A DNA stretch of 64,000 nucleotides from Juglans regia. Taxonomy: Eukaryota > Streptophyta > Magnoliopsida > Fagales > Juglandaceae. Under the pieces are notes generated by a model, which searched no databases, was not told where the DNA came from, and saw only the letters and a program-made list of their open reading frames with translations. The translations under genes and the position numbers were made by a program. Within the stretch, counting starts at the first letter, position 1; each line of letters starts with the position of its first letter. The stretch lies in contig NC_049912.1 of NCBI RefSeq assembly GCF_001411555.2, forward strand, positions 26,979,722 to 27,043,721. The letters are read 5' to 3'. This document shows positions 1 through 12,014 of the stretch, piece by piece.

Positions 1-290
1 AATTTAGTGGCCGAATCAAACGGTCAATACAAAGAGAGAGAGACACAACATCAAATCATTAAAATATGTGTACCTAGTTTATGGTTTAATCCGCCCAAAA
101 ATACTATACAAACAACATATAAGACACATGATATATTTAAATATGAGCGTTGCTAGTGGGCCGCCTGAGTGTTATTACTTGACGTACCCGCCTGGGTATG
201 GTTTAAAATCTTTTTAATAACTTAACGACGTATTTGTAGGACAACTAGGACGGTGCTAGTGGAGCAGCAAAATAGCGTTTTTTATTAGAG

Positions 291-461
291 AAATGATAGT
301 TGCAATCGCAAGTGTGAAAGCGTTGTGCTGTAGCTTTAAAAAAAATTAATAAATATAGGACCCACATGAAAAGAAATTAATTTTTTAATAATAGATCACA
401 TTCTTTTTCAAAACGACTGCACGACGTTTGCGCATTTCACGACTATATGTAGCATTATTCT
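291..461. repeat. MITE-like inverted-repeat element, family B copy 1
   Basis: A left arm containing GCAATCGCAAGTGTGAAAGCG is answered on the right by an imperfect reverse complement ending in CGCATTTCACGACTATATG. The middle (TTAATTTTTTAATAATAGA, then CATTCTTTTTCAAAACGA) recurs almost unchanged near 31811-31980, so two copies of one family lie in the window. It has no coding capacity. The exact ends and target-site duplication are unclear. Confidence 0.6.
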
Positions 462-1246
462 TTCCTTTATATATAACCATATCATTCAAATCTATCAAAA
501 AAAGTAAAGCTCATAAATAATGTTGAAATTAAGAAACCAAAATGTCAATACATTAAAAGTTCACCTAATAAATTTACGTAGTGTTGGACAAAGTTGATGA
601 GAGGTACATGGACTTTGGTAAAAGGATGGACATTGGAACCACTATGTTAAATTTGTCTATCAACTCTTATTTGTCTTCATATAAAATCCAACAGTCTCCT
701 ACAAATTAAATGGATATTAAACTATTAGTAGTAGAAAGTGGCATGCAAATTGCATATCTTAAATAAATGTTACCTTCAACATTGTTAGCTTATTTGCGAC
801 TCCATACAATCAATAATATGTCTCCGTTCATCATCATCTGAGGTCATGTTTCATGCATGCTGTCATTTTAATTAAATACAGCTTTTGACACAAAGTGAAA
901 TGATCTCATCGCATGCATACATTGCATGCATTATTAAAATATATGACGAACAATGATTTACTTTTTTTCTATTGCATAATTAGCTCCTAATGATGTAATA
1001 TTGATGCTGATGGCCGCATTGCTATAGTCCGCACGTACGCATACTAGAAAGGTCAACTTGCACAAGTAAATAATTAAAAAATCTATCAGAAAAAAGCTTG
1101 AATATTTCCCATTGCACATAAAATAAACTATAGTGACAAAGTCTTATATGACTGTATGACATATGCTCCTCAATTCATTAATATTATTATGGCTCACACA
1201 CGATTTGAACAGGAGTTACAGTCCATGTAAATGAGCATGCAAGTTA

Positions 1247-1276
1247 GTATTATTATTATTATTATTATTATTATTT
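1247..1276. repeat. (ATT)n microsatellite
   Basis: About ten uninterrupted TAT/ATT units are directly visible. Confidence 0.9.
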
Positions 1277-1387
1277 TAAATCAAGCGTAGCCATAATATT
1301 ATTATATATAGTCATAGGATATTCTTGCGCATTCTATTTGAGAAAAAAGATCCATTATCTTGTCTTGGATTTATCTACTGTTTTTAA

Positions 1388-1550
1388 AGAGTAATGATAT
1401 ACTACAACATTTTTTATAATTATTTTTTAAATTAATGATATTTATATAAAATGATTTATTTTTATAAATTATTTTACAAAAAATATCTCTTATTTAAAAC
1501 AATATCGTATAAAAGTTGTAAAAAATAATTATATGAGTATCATTTTTCTT
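1388..1550. repeat. AT-rich palindromic MITE-like element
   Basis: TAATGATA at the left end is answered by TATCATT at the right end. The interior has imperfect internal symmetry, with ACAACATTTTTTATAATTA facing GTTGTAAAAAATAATTATA. A similar arrangement occurs near 48150-48330. The boundaries are approximate. Confidence 0.4.
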
Positions 1551-1716
1551 TTTCAAATGGACCACACTAAACTTCTACACCATAAAACTACTGTAGAAAT
1601 TATTTCTTTTTGTAATATCTATCTAGTCATAAGAGTAATGATATTATATTTCATAATTTATACTATTCATTTTGTCTCTTGATATAGCATCACAGTGTCG
1701 TGTCACGTAGTTTATT

Positions 1717-1738
1717 AATATATATATATATATATATA
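1717..1738. repeat. (TA)n microsatellite
   Basis: About eleven TA units in a row. Confidence 0.85.
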
Positions 1739-2438
1739 AACAAAATGGCACTGAAAAACACAAAAAAAAATATTAAAACTCTAAATTTTCTCTACTCATT
1801 TATGTTTGTATTTTTAAATTTTTTAATAAATTACATGGTAACAAATTGCGGTGCCTCTTGATATAAACTAGCCATCACATCTTATTATCATAATATCATC
1901 GCATTCGAACAATCAATGATTAACATTATTCTTACCGAAAATTTGTCCTAAATGTGTATTTCGAAAAGTATTTTTTATTTATTTTTATTTTTTTTATTTT
2001 TTATGTATTTTTTTAATCATCTTAAACATTTAAAAAAAAACTCACAACATTATTAAAAAATATTTTTTTAATCATTAAGTAAAAAAAAATAAAAATAAAA
2101 AGATTCGGGACACAGTTTTCGATGAGTTTAACATTTCTGATTACTAATATCTGATTTATCATTTTTATCCTTCTATTTAATCATATTTATATATATTTAT
2201 ATATGTGATTTAACCAATTATTCTCTAAATATGATGACGTGGCCAAATTAGGTTGAAAGACAAAATCCATTGAATCAATGTTAACCGCAGAGGATCCAAC
2301 CCTCCCGAAAACCAAACCCAAGCTGTTCTCTTCTTCTGATCTTCCTGTAGCACCGTTTCTTTCAGAAAACCTCAAAAAGACACGCAGACTGCGATCCCCA
2401 CAAAGGTTTCCCTGGGCTTTATTGCTATCTACCTTACC

Positions 2439-5400
2439 ATGTACCGAGTCGCAGCTTCCCGTCTTAGGTTTCTCAAGGTCAGTACAACTATCAAACTCTG
2501 CCCCCTGAAAACCCTAACTTGTTGTTTGATTTACTAGAAATCGCTGGACATACTTTAATTTGATTAATCAGCTTCTGACTATTAGGCTTCGTTTGCTTTG
2601 AGAAATCATCTCATCTCATCTGATCATTATAATTTTTCCAACTTCTAATACAAAATAAAATAAACAATTCAATTTTTTTGAATCTTAAAATAAAAATAAT
2701 ATTAAAAAATATATTCTAATAATATTTTATTCAATTTTTTAACTTTAATCTCATCTCATCTCATTTCTGAAAACAAACGAGCTAGTTATCTGGACCTGGA
2801 AGTAAAGTTTGAGAAACGTTTTTGTTTTCTTACTTCTTTTTCCCATTAAACTTGAATTGTTATCTGTTAGATCTGATTTTTGTTGTCACGGGTTAGTCAG
2901 ATAATGGTTGTTTTACTGATGATTGAGTATGATTTTTTCGAAGAGCTTGAATTGGAGGAGAGCTTAATACGAGACTTTTGTTTAGGCTACAAACTTGTGG
3001 AATGGGATTATCGTTGTGGGGGCAGGGGAAAATGTGTTGCAATGTTCATTCTCTCTGTTTAGCTGCTGAGATATTGCATTAGATTCAAATTTCGAAGAAG
3101 CTTTTATTTCTCTCGTATGCCAGTTATTTTTTTAAAGCTTTTTCATATTATTTTTTGGGTTTTAGCAGTGTAAAAAAAAATTAAAACTAAAAATTCTATA
3201 CTTCTGTTTTCTTGTTATTTTAACAACCAAATGTGGCCTTAAAAATCTCACTATCTAAAGTCTTCAATTTTGTTTCTATCAATTTTTTTTTTTTTTTTTT
3301 TTGGGGGGGGGGGGACTGTTTCACTTGGAACCACTCTTCAATGTGAAATTAGTCTGTGTTTTTGCCGGTTGGGATACATATAGGGGTCTTTGTTTTTTAT
3401 ATGCCGGGAAAAAAGTAGAACTGTTCCATTTGATTCTGGTGGTAGCTTCTTTAATATTGATGTGCCTTTTCATTTTTATCCAATAAAATCTGTTTTTCCC
3501 CATGTATCAAAATATGCAACCTACTGGTAGAAAACCGTTACTGAGTATCTCTACATTGTTGAATTACTAACCGGAAATGGATTGCCCCATGTGATGAAAT
3601 TGCTTGAGTAGGATCATGTGGGCACTATTGGCGCCGCTAGGTTTGCTACTTCCAGTGCAGTTACTGAAAAGCAGTCTTCAGGGGGCCTCTTTAGCTGGCT
3701 GACGAGTCAACAGTCTAGAACTCTACCTTCTCTGGAGCTCCCACTAGCAGGCGTGGCCCTCCCTCCTCCACTACCCGATCATGTTGAACCAAGTAAAACT
3801 AAAATTACAACTCTCTCTAATGGTGTCAAAATAGCTTCGGAAACATCGCCGGTATGGGAAAAAGTGTTGCATCCTTTGTATTTTTTTGTTTACTCCTTTC
3901 TCATTTTGATGGTTGGTCTTAATCAGAACCCTGCAGCATCCATAGGATTATACCTTGATTGTGGTTCCATTTATGAGACCCCAGAATCATTTGGGGCTTC
4001 GCACTTGTTAGAACGGATGGCCTTCAAGAGCACAACAAACAGAAGCCACTTACACATTGTGAGGGAAGTGGAGGCAATCGGAGGTAACATAGGAGCCTCA
4101 GCCTCTCGGGAGCAAATGGGGTACACTTTTGATGCACTAAAAACTTATGTTCCTCAAATGGTAGAGTTGCTTGTTGACTCTGTGAGGAACCCTGCCTTCT
4201 TGGATTGGGAAGTCAACGAAGAGGTAATATTTGTTATTTACCCATTATTTTGTCATGTTGACTAGATGTGATTACAGATTGTTAGGATAGAGAACCCCCA
4301 ATTAACACAATACATCGTAGCCTACTGGTAGTTATCCTCCTTAATCCTGCAGGGAGGGAGGGATTTTGAGGGTGGGAGAAGGGTATGGCTGTTATTTTTT
4401 GGCAGTATAGAAAATTAAAAAAAAAAAAAAAAAGTTTATGTTTCCTTTCAGAATCTTCCTTTTCCACATTTATTTTCTTTGGTTTTCTTAATTTTTGGCC
4501 CTTGAGTGGCCACGGGAAAGATAAGTCTACTGTATTCAACTTGAAGGGTTGGACACTTCTCATATTTGACCAAGTGGCATGTTGAACTCTTTCTGTTACA
4601 TAACTGCTGACATTTATGAAACCGGTTGGAACGCTTTACATACTTGCTCAGCGATTAATTAATAGATTGGGCACAGAAGCAATGTTTTGAATACCGTACC
4701 AGTGACCGTTTCGGTCGAGACATTGAAACGAGATATTTCGGCACTGGTAAAATTTCAGAATAGTCTATATATGAATAAATTATATATATAAATTATATTT
4801 CAAACTAATAGTCTATATATTAATAAATTATATATAAATATATATATAAATTATAAATTTTCTGACCTGAATTGGGGGGTCAAAAAATGAGCTTGCAGTT
4901 AGGAAAAAAAAAAGTAAAAGTAAAGGCCAAAATATTGGCCGGTATGGGCCGTAACGGCCGAAACTTCTCTGTACCAACTACACCACAGAAACGGTATATT
5001 TCGGCCGTACCGGCTGGCACGGTACGAAATTCAAAACTTTGTACAGAAGTACTCTACTCCTTTTCCTATGGGTTTTTCTTACGAACTTATCAAATTCTTT
5101 TGCTCATTGCTTTTGTTTCCATGTCATTTCATCATTCACATGTTTATTGCCCGTGGATCATAGCCAATCATTTTGTCTATATTTTTCAGCTGCACCAAAT
5201 GTTCTGATCATTGTTCACTATATTTTTATATAGCTGCTAAAGGTGAAGGCAGAGATTGGAGAACTTTCTAACAATCCTCAAGGCTTACTATTGGAGGCAA
5301 TTCACTCAGCTGGTTACTCTGGTGCATTGGCAAATCCACTTTTGGCTCCTGAAGCCGCATTAAACAGATTGGATGGTACCATTTTGAAGGAATTTGTTGC

Positions 5401-8239
5401 TGTAAGGCCAAGAAACTTTATGACAAGTGTTGTGCACAATTAATTCTTCATTGAAATATAGAATGTTGGCAAGTCTTGTTTGAATTTCCTTGATTCTATT
5501 ATTTTTATATGCTTTTCTTCCATGTGTGTTTTTGCACTTAATAAATGATGTTTCATTCTGGCATTTCAGGAGAATTATACTGCTCCTCGGATGGTTCTTG
5601 CAGCATCTGGGGTTGAACATGATGAGCTTCTGTCCATTGCAGACTCGCTTCTCTCTGACTTACCAAGCACACGCCGTCTTGAAGAGCCAAGATCTGTATA
5701 CGTTGGAGGGGATTATCGTCGTCAAGCTGAAATAGGGGTGTGTATCACTAATCATCCTTAATCCTTATTTTTTTTCAAAGTTCCATCCTTACCCCCCCAC
5801 CCCCCAGGTCTTAATTGTGTTTTTACTTGTCTGTTAACTCTTTGTGAGAACAGAACACACATATTGCTCTTGCTTTTGAAGTTCCTGGTGGCTGGCGTAA
5901 AGAGAAAGAAGCTGTTCTTGTGACTGTTCTTCAGGTGCTGCATTTAACCTTGGCATCTTAATGAGATTTTATGGTTGGGATCATCTATGCATTGTATATC
6001 TGTTCTTGCATCCCCCCCCCCCCCAAAAAAAAAAAAAAAGGCACCGCTTGTGCGGGAAAAAGAAAGTCATGCTTAAATGGCTGTGAATTAACCAGCAATA
6101 ATTCTGCAGATGCTTATGGGAGGAGGTGGTTCATTCTCTGCTGGGGGGCCTGGAAAAGGGATGCACTCACGACTATGTAAGTTTTACCCAGGTGTTCTTG
6201 GTCAATTAAGCTGAATATATTTGCTTCTATTTTGGTTATGTTTAATTATGTTTATCTTAATTTTTTTTCCCCTAAGACTGGCCTTTGATCTGGTTATGTT
6301 TACTTATATTTGATTTTCACCAGGTGTATGTGTATGAAATCTTTCTAACATTTAAAAATTTTATGTGTATTTGAACACAGATCTGAATGTCTTGAATGAA
6401 TACCAGCAGATCCAATCATTTTCTGCATTCAACAGCATCTTCAATGAGACAGGATTGTTTGGCATTTATGCTAGCACTGTAAGGCACATACCATCTAAAC
6501 TTCACATCATTGTGTTGACTCCACACATAAATTCATCTAGATGGTCTATATCCAAGACTTTATTTTACCTTTTTTTTTTTTTTTTTTTGACATTGCAATT
6601 TGATGTATAGTTATTTGTGGCATCTTTGGATATAGCATTTTTTTTGCGACAAAAAGATTAATGTCGTTCTAGATTTTTTTTTTTTTTTTTTTATAAGTAT
6701 GCTGTTCTAGATTTTGGACATGATTTAATTTATTTTGATGATCAGATATTTAAACTTCTTATTGCCACCATTTTAATTTTCATTACTAAGCCCATGGATG
6801 CTTAATTTGTGGACACAGGGCCCTGACTTTGCGCCAAAAGCAGTTGATATAGCAGCAGGAGAATTAATCTCAATTGCAACACCTGGAAAAGGTTAGCCTT
6901 GCATTCCTGTCATTGTGTGTTTTTCTTGGTGAGATTTATGTCATAAGTCCTCTCCATTGTCTTTGATTTTCCTTTCTTGTTTCTTTTTATTCCTGTGTGG
7001 CAGTTACCGAGGTGCAGCTTAATCGTGCCAAAGAGTCCACAAAATCTGCTGTCTTGATGAATCTGGAATCTAGAGTATGCTCCCCCAACCCTCCCTCCCT
7101 CCCTCCCTCTCTCTCTCATATATCAAGTTAATTATGTTTATGTTTTGTGTTGCGTCTTTGCTGTCTGCCCCCTTATATCAATAGCTGAACATCATTCCTG
7201 CAATCTTCTTTTGTAACTAGCTTTTCGTTTTGATGAATTTGTTATTTGGTTTTTGTTTCTCTGTTATTGCCTTTTAATTGGTGTATTACACAGATGATTG
7301 TATCAGAGGATATAGGGAGGCAGATTTTGACTTATGGAAAGAGGTATGTCGAGTAGCTGGACACACCTTTTCTCTTCTACCATGCATACATGCACAAACA
7401 TTTTTCTTCGAGCGATTTTTTAACACCTTTTCTGCTTGTGCTATGGTAAAATCATATCGTTGTAACTAGTCTAACATACTTTATTTTTTGAGTACATGAT
7501 ATTTGTTGCAAGATCGGCATCAGACAAATAGAAGGAAGCGTCTTTCTTGTTTGTAGACTATCACAATATAAAAATTCTAGAGGAAAATATGCTTTGCACC
7601 CTTAAACTGATAACAATATTTATTTTGTGGTACCTAAACCATCAAAGTTGAGACATTACACACTTCAACCACTTTTTTTAGTATATCAAATAACACCTCA
7701 TCCCACTCTAACCGTTAAGATGGCGAAAAATTGGTGACGATCTTGATCTAAATATTTTGTAACTTGGTAGTTTTGAGAGCCAATTGTCTCAACTTTGATA
7801 GTTGAAGTACAACAATGGCTTTAGTTGTTTTCTGAAAGTATTGCTGTGTCTTATGACATACTGAACAATGGTGGTGATTGTTTCCTAAGATCAAAATATA
7901 GCTGTTTTCAGCGCTGTATTGATCTTGCGATCGCAAAATGTTTGTATAATTAGTTGTTATAACTGGTTCTGACCTTGCAGGCTGCCTGTGGAGCATTTCT
8001 TGAAGGCTGTGGATGAAATCACATTGAAGGATATTACTAGCATATCACAGAAGATCATTTCTTCACCTCTAACAATGGCATCATATGGGAATGGTAATTT
8101 TTTATTCTTTAAAGAATATCTGATCTCTCTCTCTCTCTCATCTTTTATATGGCATGGGTTAATAAGAAAATTTACCTTCTGTGCAGTTCTTAATGTCCCC
8201 AGCTACGAATCTGTTAGCAGCAAGTTCCATGCAAAATGA
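2439..8239 (+). CDS. MPPA: Mitochondrial-processing peptidase subunit alpha (13 exons)
   Basis: Exons: 2439-2477, 3612-3851, 3927-4223, 5234-5401, 5570-5737, 5854-5934, 6110-6176, 6381-6478, 6819-6891, 7004-7074, 7294-7343, 7981-8093, 8187-8239. All junctions are GT-AG and the frame stays open, giving 505 residues, close to the roughly 503 of Arabidopsis. The start is chosen because MYRVAASR resembles the Arabidopsis start MYRTAASR. The N-terminus is Arg/Ser/Ala-rich and fits a mitochondrial presequence. In place of the zinc motif HxxEH of the beta subunit it has HLLER (residues 119-123), as expected of the non-catalytic alpha partner. The glycine-rich substrate loop [17 protein letters not shown] is intact from about residue 335. 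In plants MPP is built into the cytochrome bc1 complex of the inner membrane, where it cleaves presequences and doubles as a core protein. Introns 1, 3 and 11 carry MITE-like insertions. Very sure of identity. Confidence 0.96.
2589..2780. repeat. MITE, CATCTCATCTCAT family, in MPP-alpha intron 1
   Basis: Terminal inverted repeats TCGTTTGCTTTGAGAAAT (2589-2606) and ATTTCTGAAAACAAACGA (2763-2780) match in 16 of 18 positions. CATCTCATCTCAT tracts sit just inside them. GCT occurs on both sides and may be a 3-bp target duplication. Related copies occur at many other places in the window. Confidence 0.75.
4684..5037. repeat. MITE-like element in MPP-alpha intron 3
   Basis: GTTTTGAAT followed by CCGTACC at the left end is mirrored by GGTACGAAATTCAAAAC at the right end. 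Both arms carry CGG/GGCCGAAA-like subterminal motifs, and the core is (TATA)-rich. I found no convincing target-site duplication. Confidence 0.55.
7627..7810. repeat. MITE-like element in MPP-alpha intron 11
   Basis: AACCATCAAAGTTGAGACA (7637-7655) and TGTCTCAACTTTGATAGTT (7785-7803) form an inverted repeat with one mismatch in 19. The DNA between them is non-coding. Confidence 0.65.
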
Positions 8240-9772
8240 GTCTCTTTGTTTCCATAATTTTTTTTTTTAATAAAATATTGAAAGGAGATTTTTGGTGAAT
8301 GTAACAATGTATCTCTTCGACAAATTAATGTCGTTTCTTCACGTTGTTGTCGTTCATGACAATAATAACATTTCATATCATTTGTTTTTGTTTCATGCTT
8401 ATAATTTAAATGACATATATTTGACTCGTGAAAAAAAAAAAAAAAAAAAAAACTTCGTGAAAGTAGATACATGTTCAATTTGTAAATGATACATATTCGA
8501 CAAAACTTGACCAGGCTAAGACTCGTTTATGGTCGAGTAGACTTGTTAGTTTGATTTGATTAAAAATTCATTCATATATTGATAAATATATATATACACC
8601 TATGCATATATACAAATATATATATATATATTAGCTAATAATATAAGTATACTACTTTTATAATAAATATATAATATGTAATTTAATTACTTATATTTAT
8701 ATAGTGAATATATTTTATAGGTATATTTTATAATTTGTATAATAATTAATCAATAAAATTTAATAATTTTATATACTAGTATATAAGAACTATATATGAA
8801 ATAGATATATGCTATCATATTAAATGTATGTATTAATAATATATGTAGGTATATAATATATTGTTATTTTGGATAAATATCAACTAGTTAGATATTAATT
8901 ATTTATAAATTTTTTAAAATTTTATAATTCAATAGAGGTTTTACTTGTTAGTTGTATAAATTCAATATTAGATCTTTTATTTTTTTAATTTATTAATTAT
9001 TAAATCTTATTCAAAAAATAAAAAAATAAACAATTCAAGCTCGGCTTGACTCGAATTCGTTTGTGGGACGAGCTTGAGTTGAGAGTTTAGCTTATCGAGC
9101 CGAGTTCGAACAAAGAATAAAAAAAAAATCTCAAACTTGAGTATTTTGAGTCAAGTCGAGCTCAACAAGCTAAAGAACCGGCTTGACTCGACTTGATTAC
9201 AATCCTAATTTTTGTGAGTCCTATTGAGACAGGTTCGACTTTTTAAAGTTGAGATTAGTTTAAATTTTTAAGTTGAAATGTATAAAATAAATTGAGATAA
9301 ATTTAATTTTTAATGGAAAGTTGAAAAAATAGTGAGTTTGAATCTTTGATCAATAATTAGTTTGAAATGAGTTGAGTTTAATTCAACGACCAAACACAAC
9401 CACATTTTCGTATTGTTAACTCTCAAAACTTGGATGTAATAAGTGTTTCATTTCATCTCATCTCATCTTATCTAATCAAATTTTTATATAAAATATAATA
9501 AATAATTTATTTTTTAAAAATTTTAAAATAATAATAATAATAATAAATAATATTTTAAGAACTTTTAATTTTCTATATCAACCATAAAGCCATAGCTCGT
9601 AGCTGCGTATTCTTTTATCCTCCGGTCGGCTTATGCGAGGTCATATCACCAGCCCATCGTAGCTACGTCGATTACCAGCACCCATCGGCCGTTCCCACTC
9701 GGTGCTCTTTAAAAACTGCCGAGCCACCGAACCAGTAAACCCTTGCACGTAGACGAACAGGCAAACGCCAGC
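8240..9772. other. Intergenic region between MPP-alpha and the PPR gene, with a repeat
   Basis: The 3' UTR of the MPP-alpha gene should occupy the first few hundred bases. From about 8500 to 9215 the arms carry CTCGACTCGAGC-type motifs (for example CGAGCCGAGTTCGAAC), with AT-rich DNA between, like a degraded DNA-transposon derivative. Near 9435-9570 there is a partial CATCTCATCTCAT-family MITE. There is no coding signal. Confidence 0.45.
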
Positions 9773-12014
9773 ATGAAACCGGACCTCCACGCTTGCGCTA
9801 CTGCGTTTAACCACACCCGCCGCCACTACGCCACGAAATACACGGCAAAGGTTACCTCCACCTCACCCACCGGACGCTCTCTCTCCGCTGAGGTCACCCC
9901 TCTCCCTTCTCCATACCCCACCGATATCCGCGGCTACGCACTCCCCCGCCGCCACGTCATCTGCAAGGCAACTCAGATCATCCTCCTCCAATCCCGTCCC
10001 TCAACGTCGCATAACCCCGGCCGAAATCCCTTCCTCGACCTCTCCAACTATCTCCACTCCCTCCCTCTTCCCCTCACCTCCTCCGAGGCCTCCGAAATCC
10101 TCAAATCCCTAAACGACCCCTCCCTTGCTCTCCGGTTCTTCCAACTCTGCCCCTCCATTTCGCCTAATTTCCAACACGACTCCTTCACCTACACCCGCCT
10201 CCTCCTCATCCTCTCCAAGTCCTCCTCCCCGGACCGCTTCGACCTCGTCCGCTCCGTCCTCTCCCAGATGGACCTGTCCAACGCGCGTGGCACCATCTCC
10301 ACCGTCAACATCCTCATTGGCTTCTTCGGAAACTCCGAGGACTTGGACCTCTGCACATCCTTGATCAAGAAATGGAACCTCACCATGAACGCCTACACCT
10401 ACAAATGCTTGCTCCAGGCGTATCTGCGCTCCCTCGATTTTGACAAGGCTTTCGACGTCTACAACGATATGCGTCGCCGAGGCTACAAATTGGACATTTT
10501 TGCGTACAACATGTTGTTGGATGCTCTAGCCAAAGATGAAAAGGTCTGCATTAATACATTCTCAATCGTATTATGTTGAGGAACATGTAGTCGGTTAGTG
10601 TTATTTATGTGCTAGTCATTAATTTTTATTTTTGATTTCGTGATTCGATTTTGCTAATTGAATGAAAGGAATGTGAGTCAAGATTAACGAGTAACATCAA
10701 AGATTGAGTCGCTGTTAATATTTAGAAAGTGAACTTTTTCAGCAATTCTTGTGCTTTACTTTTTCAGTTTTATTGGTCCTGATTATCTGATCTGCAGAAT
10801 TGTGACAGGTTGACCGGGCTTACAAGGTGTTTGAAGAAATGAAACGGAAACACTGTGAGCCGGATGATTTTACATTCACAATCATGATCAGAATGAATGG
10901 AAAGATTGGTAAAGCAGATGAAGCATTGTCTCTCTTTCAGGAAATGCTAGCAAAGGGCTTCGTCCCAAATTTAATTGCTTATAATACCATGATCCAGGCA
11001 TTTGCTAAGGCTCGGATGGTTGATAAGGCCATTCATCTCTTCTCTAAAATGGTAGAGAATGAGTGTCGGCCTAACGAATTTACGTACAGTGTCATCTTGA
11101 TCCTTCTGGCTGCTGAAGGGCAGCTTGGTAGACTGGATGAGGTTGTGGAAATATCAAAGAAATACATGAATAAGTTGATATATGCATATCTTGTGAGGAC
11201 ACTGAGCAAGCTGGGCCACGCGGGTGAAGCTCACCGGCTATTTTGCAAGATGTGGAATTTCCATGATAGGGGGGATAGGGATGCTTACATGTCCATGTTA
11301 GAGAGTTTATGTAGTTCAGGTAAGACAACTGAGGCTATGGACCTGCTGGGCAAGATTCATGAAAAGGGAATCAACACCGATACGATCATGTATAATACCG
11401 TTTTCTCAACTCTTGGCAAGTTGAAGCAAGTTTCGCATATTCATGATCTTTTCGAGAAGATGAAACAAGATGGTCCTTCACCAGACATATTTACTTATAA
11501 TATTCTGATCTCCAGCTTTGGTAGGGCTGGGAAGGTTGATGAGGCAGTTAGAATTTTTGAAGAACTTGAGAATAGCAATTGTACACCTGACATTGTCTCG
11601 TATAATTCCTTAATCAATTGCCTTGGGAAGAATGGTGATCTTGATGAAGCTCACATGAGGTTTAAGGAAATGGAAGAGAAAGGATTGAATCCCGATGTTG
11701 TCACATACAGCACACTCATAGAGTGTTTTGGCAAGACGGATAAGGTCGAGATGGCCTGCAGGTTGTTTGATGAGATGATTGCCGAGGGATGCTGTCCTAA
11801 CATTGTAACGTACAATATTTTACTCGACTGCCTTGAGAGGTGCGGGAGAACTGCAGAAGCAGTGGATCTGTATGCAAAACTTAAGCAGCAGGGGTTGACA
11901 CCAGATTCGATTACATATGCAGTGTTGGAACGGTTGCAAAGTGGTTCACACAGAAAATTCAGACTTCGCAGGCAAAGTCCGATTACTGGTTGGGTTGTTA
12001 GCCCTTTGAGGTGA
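9773..12014 (+). CDS. ABO5: Mitochondrial P-type PPR protein, ABO5 ortholog
   Basis: Exons 9773-10543 and 10809-12014, joined in phase 0 by a 265-bp GT-AG intron, encode 658 residues; the Arabidopsis protein AT1G51965 has about 650. The ATG at 9773 is chosen because the frame further upstream opens only with non-ATG codons. The Arg/Ser-rich N-terminus (HYATKYTAKVTS, then GRSLSAEV) fits a mitochondrial targeting peptide. About a dozen 35-residue PPR units follow from roughly residue 130, with typical phrases such as PDIFTYNILISSFGRAGKVDE and NPDVVTYSTLIECFGKTDKVE-like repeats. The C-terminus ends in PITGWVVSPLR, as in Arabidopsis. ABO5 is known for splicing of mitochondrial nad2 intron 3, affecting complex I and ABA responses; that function is carried over from the family. 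The intron is unusual only in that many PPR genes have none. Confidence 0.94.

Larger units (their letters stand above)
1..2438. other. AT-rich intergenic DNA upstream of the MPP-alpha gene
   Basis: I see no credible coding region here. The stretch holds a MITE-like inverted-repeat element near 291-461, a palindromic AT-rich element near 1388-1550, short ATT and TA microsatellites, and an A/T-rich repeat near 1966-2110 that resembles sequences near 17.6 kb, 36.2 kb and 56.9 kb. The promoter and 5' UTR of the MPP-alpha gene must lie in the last few hundred bases, but I cannot place a clear TATA box. Confidence 0.6.

Noticed and set aside
3618..3620. GTG as a start for MPP-alpha
   Set aside because: The true start is the ATG at 2439 in exon 1; 3618 is internal to exon 2.
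5735..5740. Apparent stop (AAATAG) at the end of MPP-alpha exon 5
   Set aside because: It is out of frame; the codons read GAA ATA GGG followed by a GTGTGT donor, so the gene is not broken.
9743..9772. Upstream extension of the ABO5 frame
   Set aside because: It would start at TTG; the first ATG in frame is 9773 and fits the targeting-peptide start.
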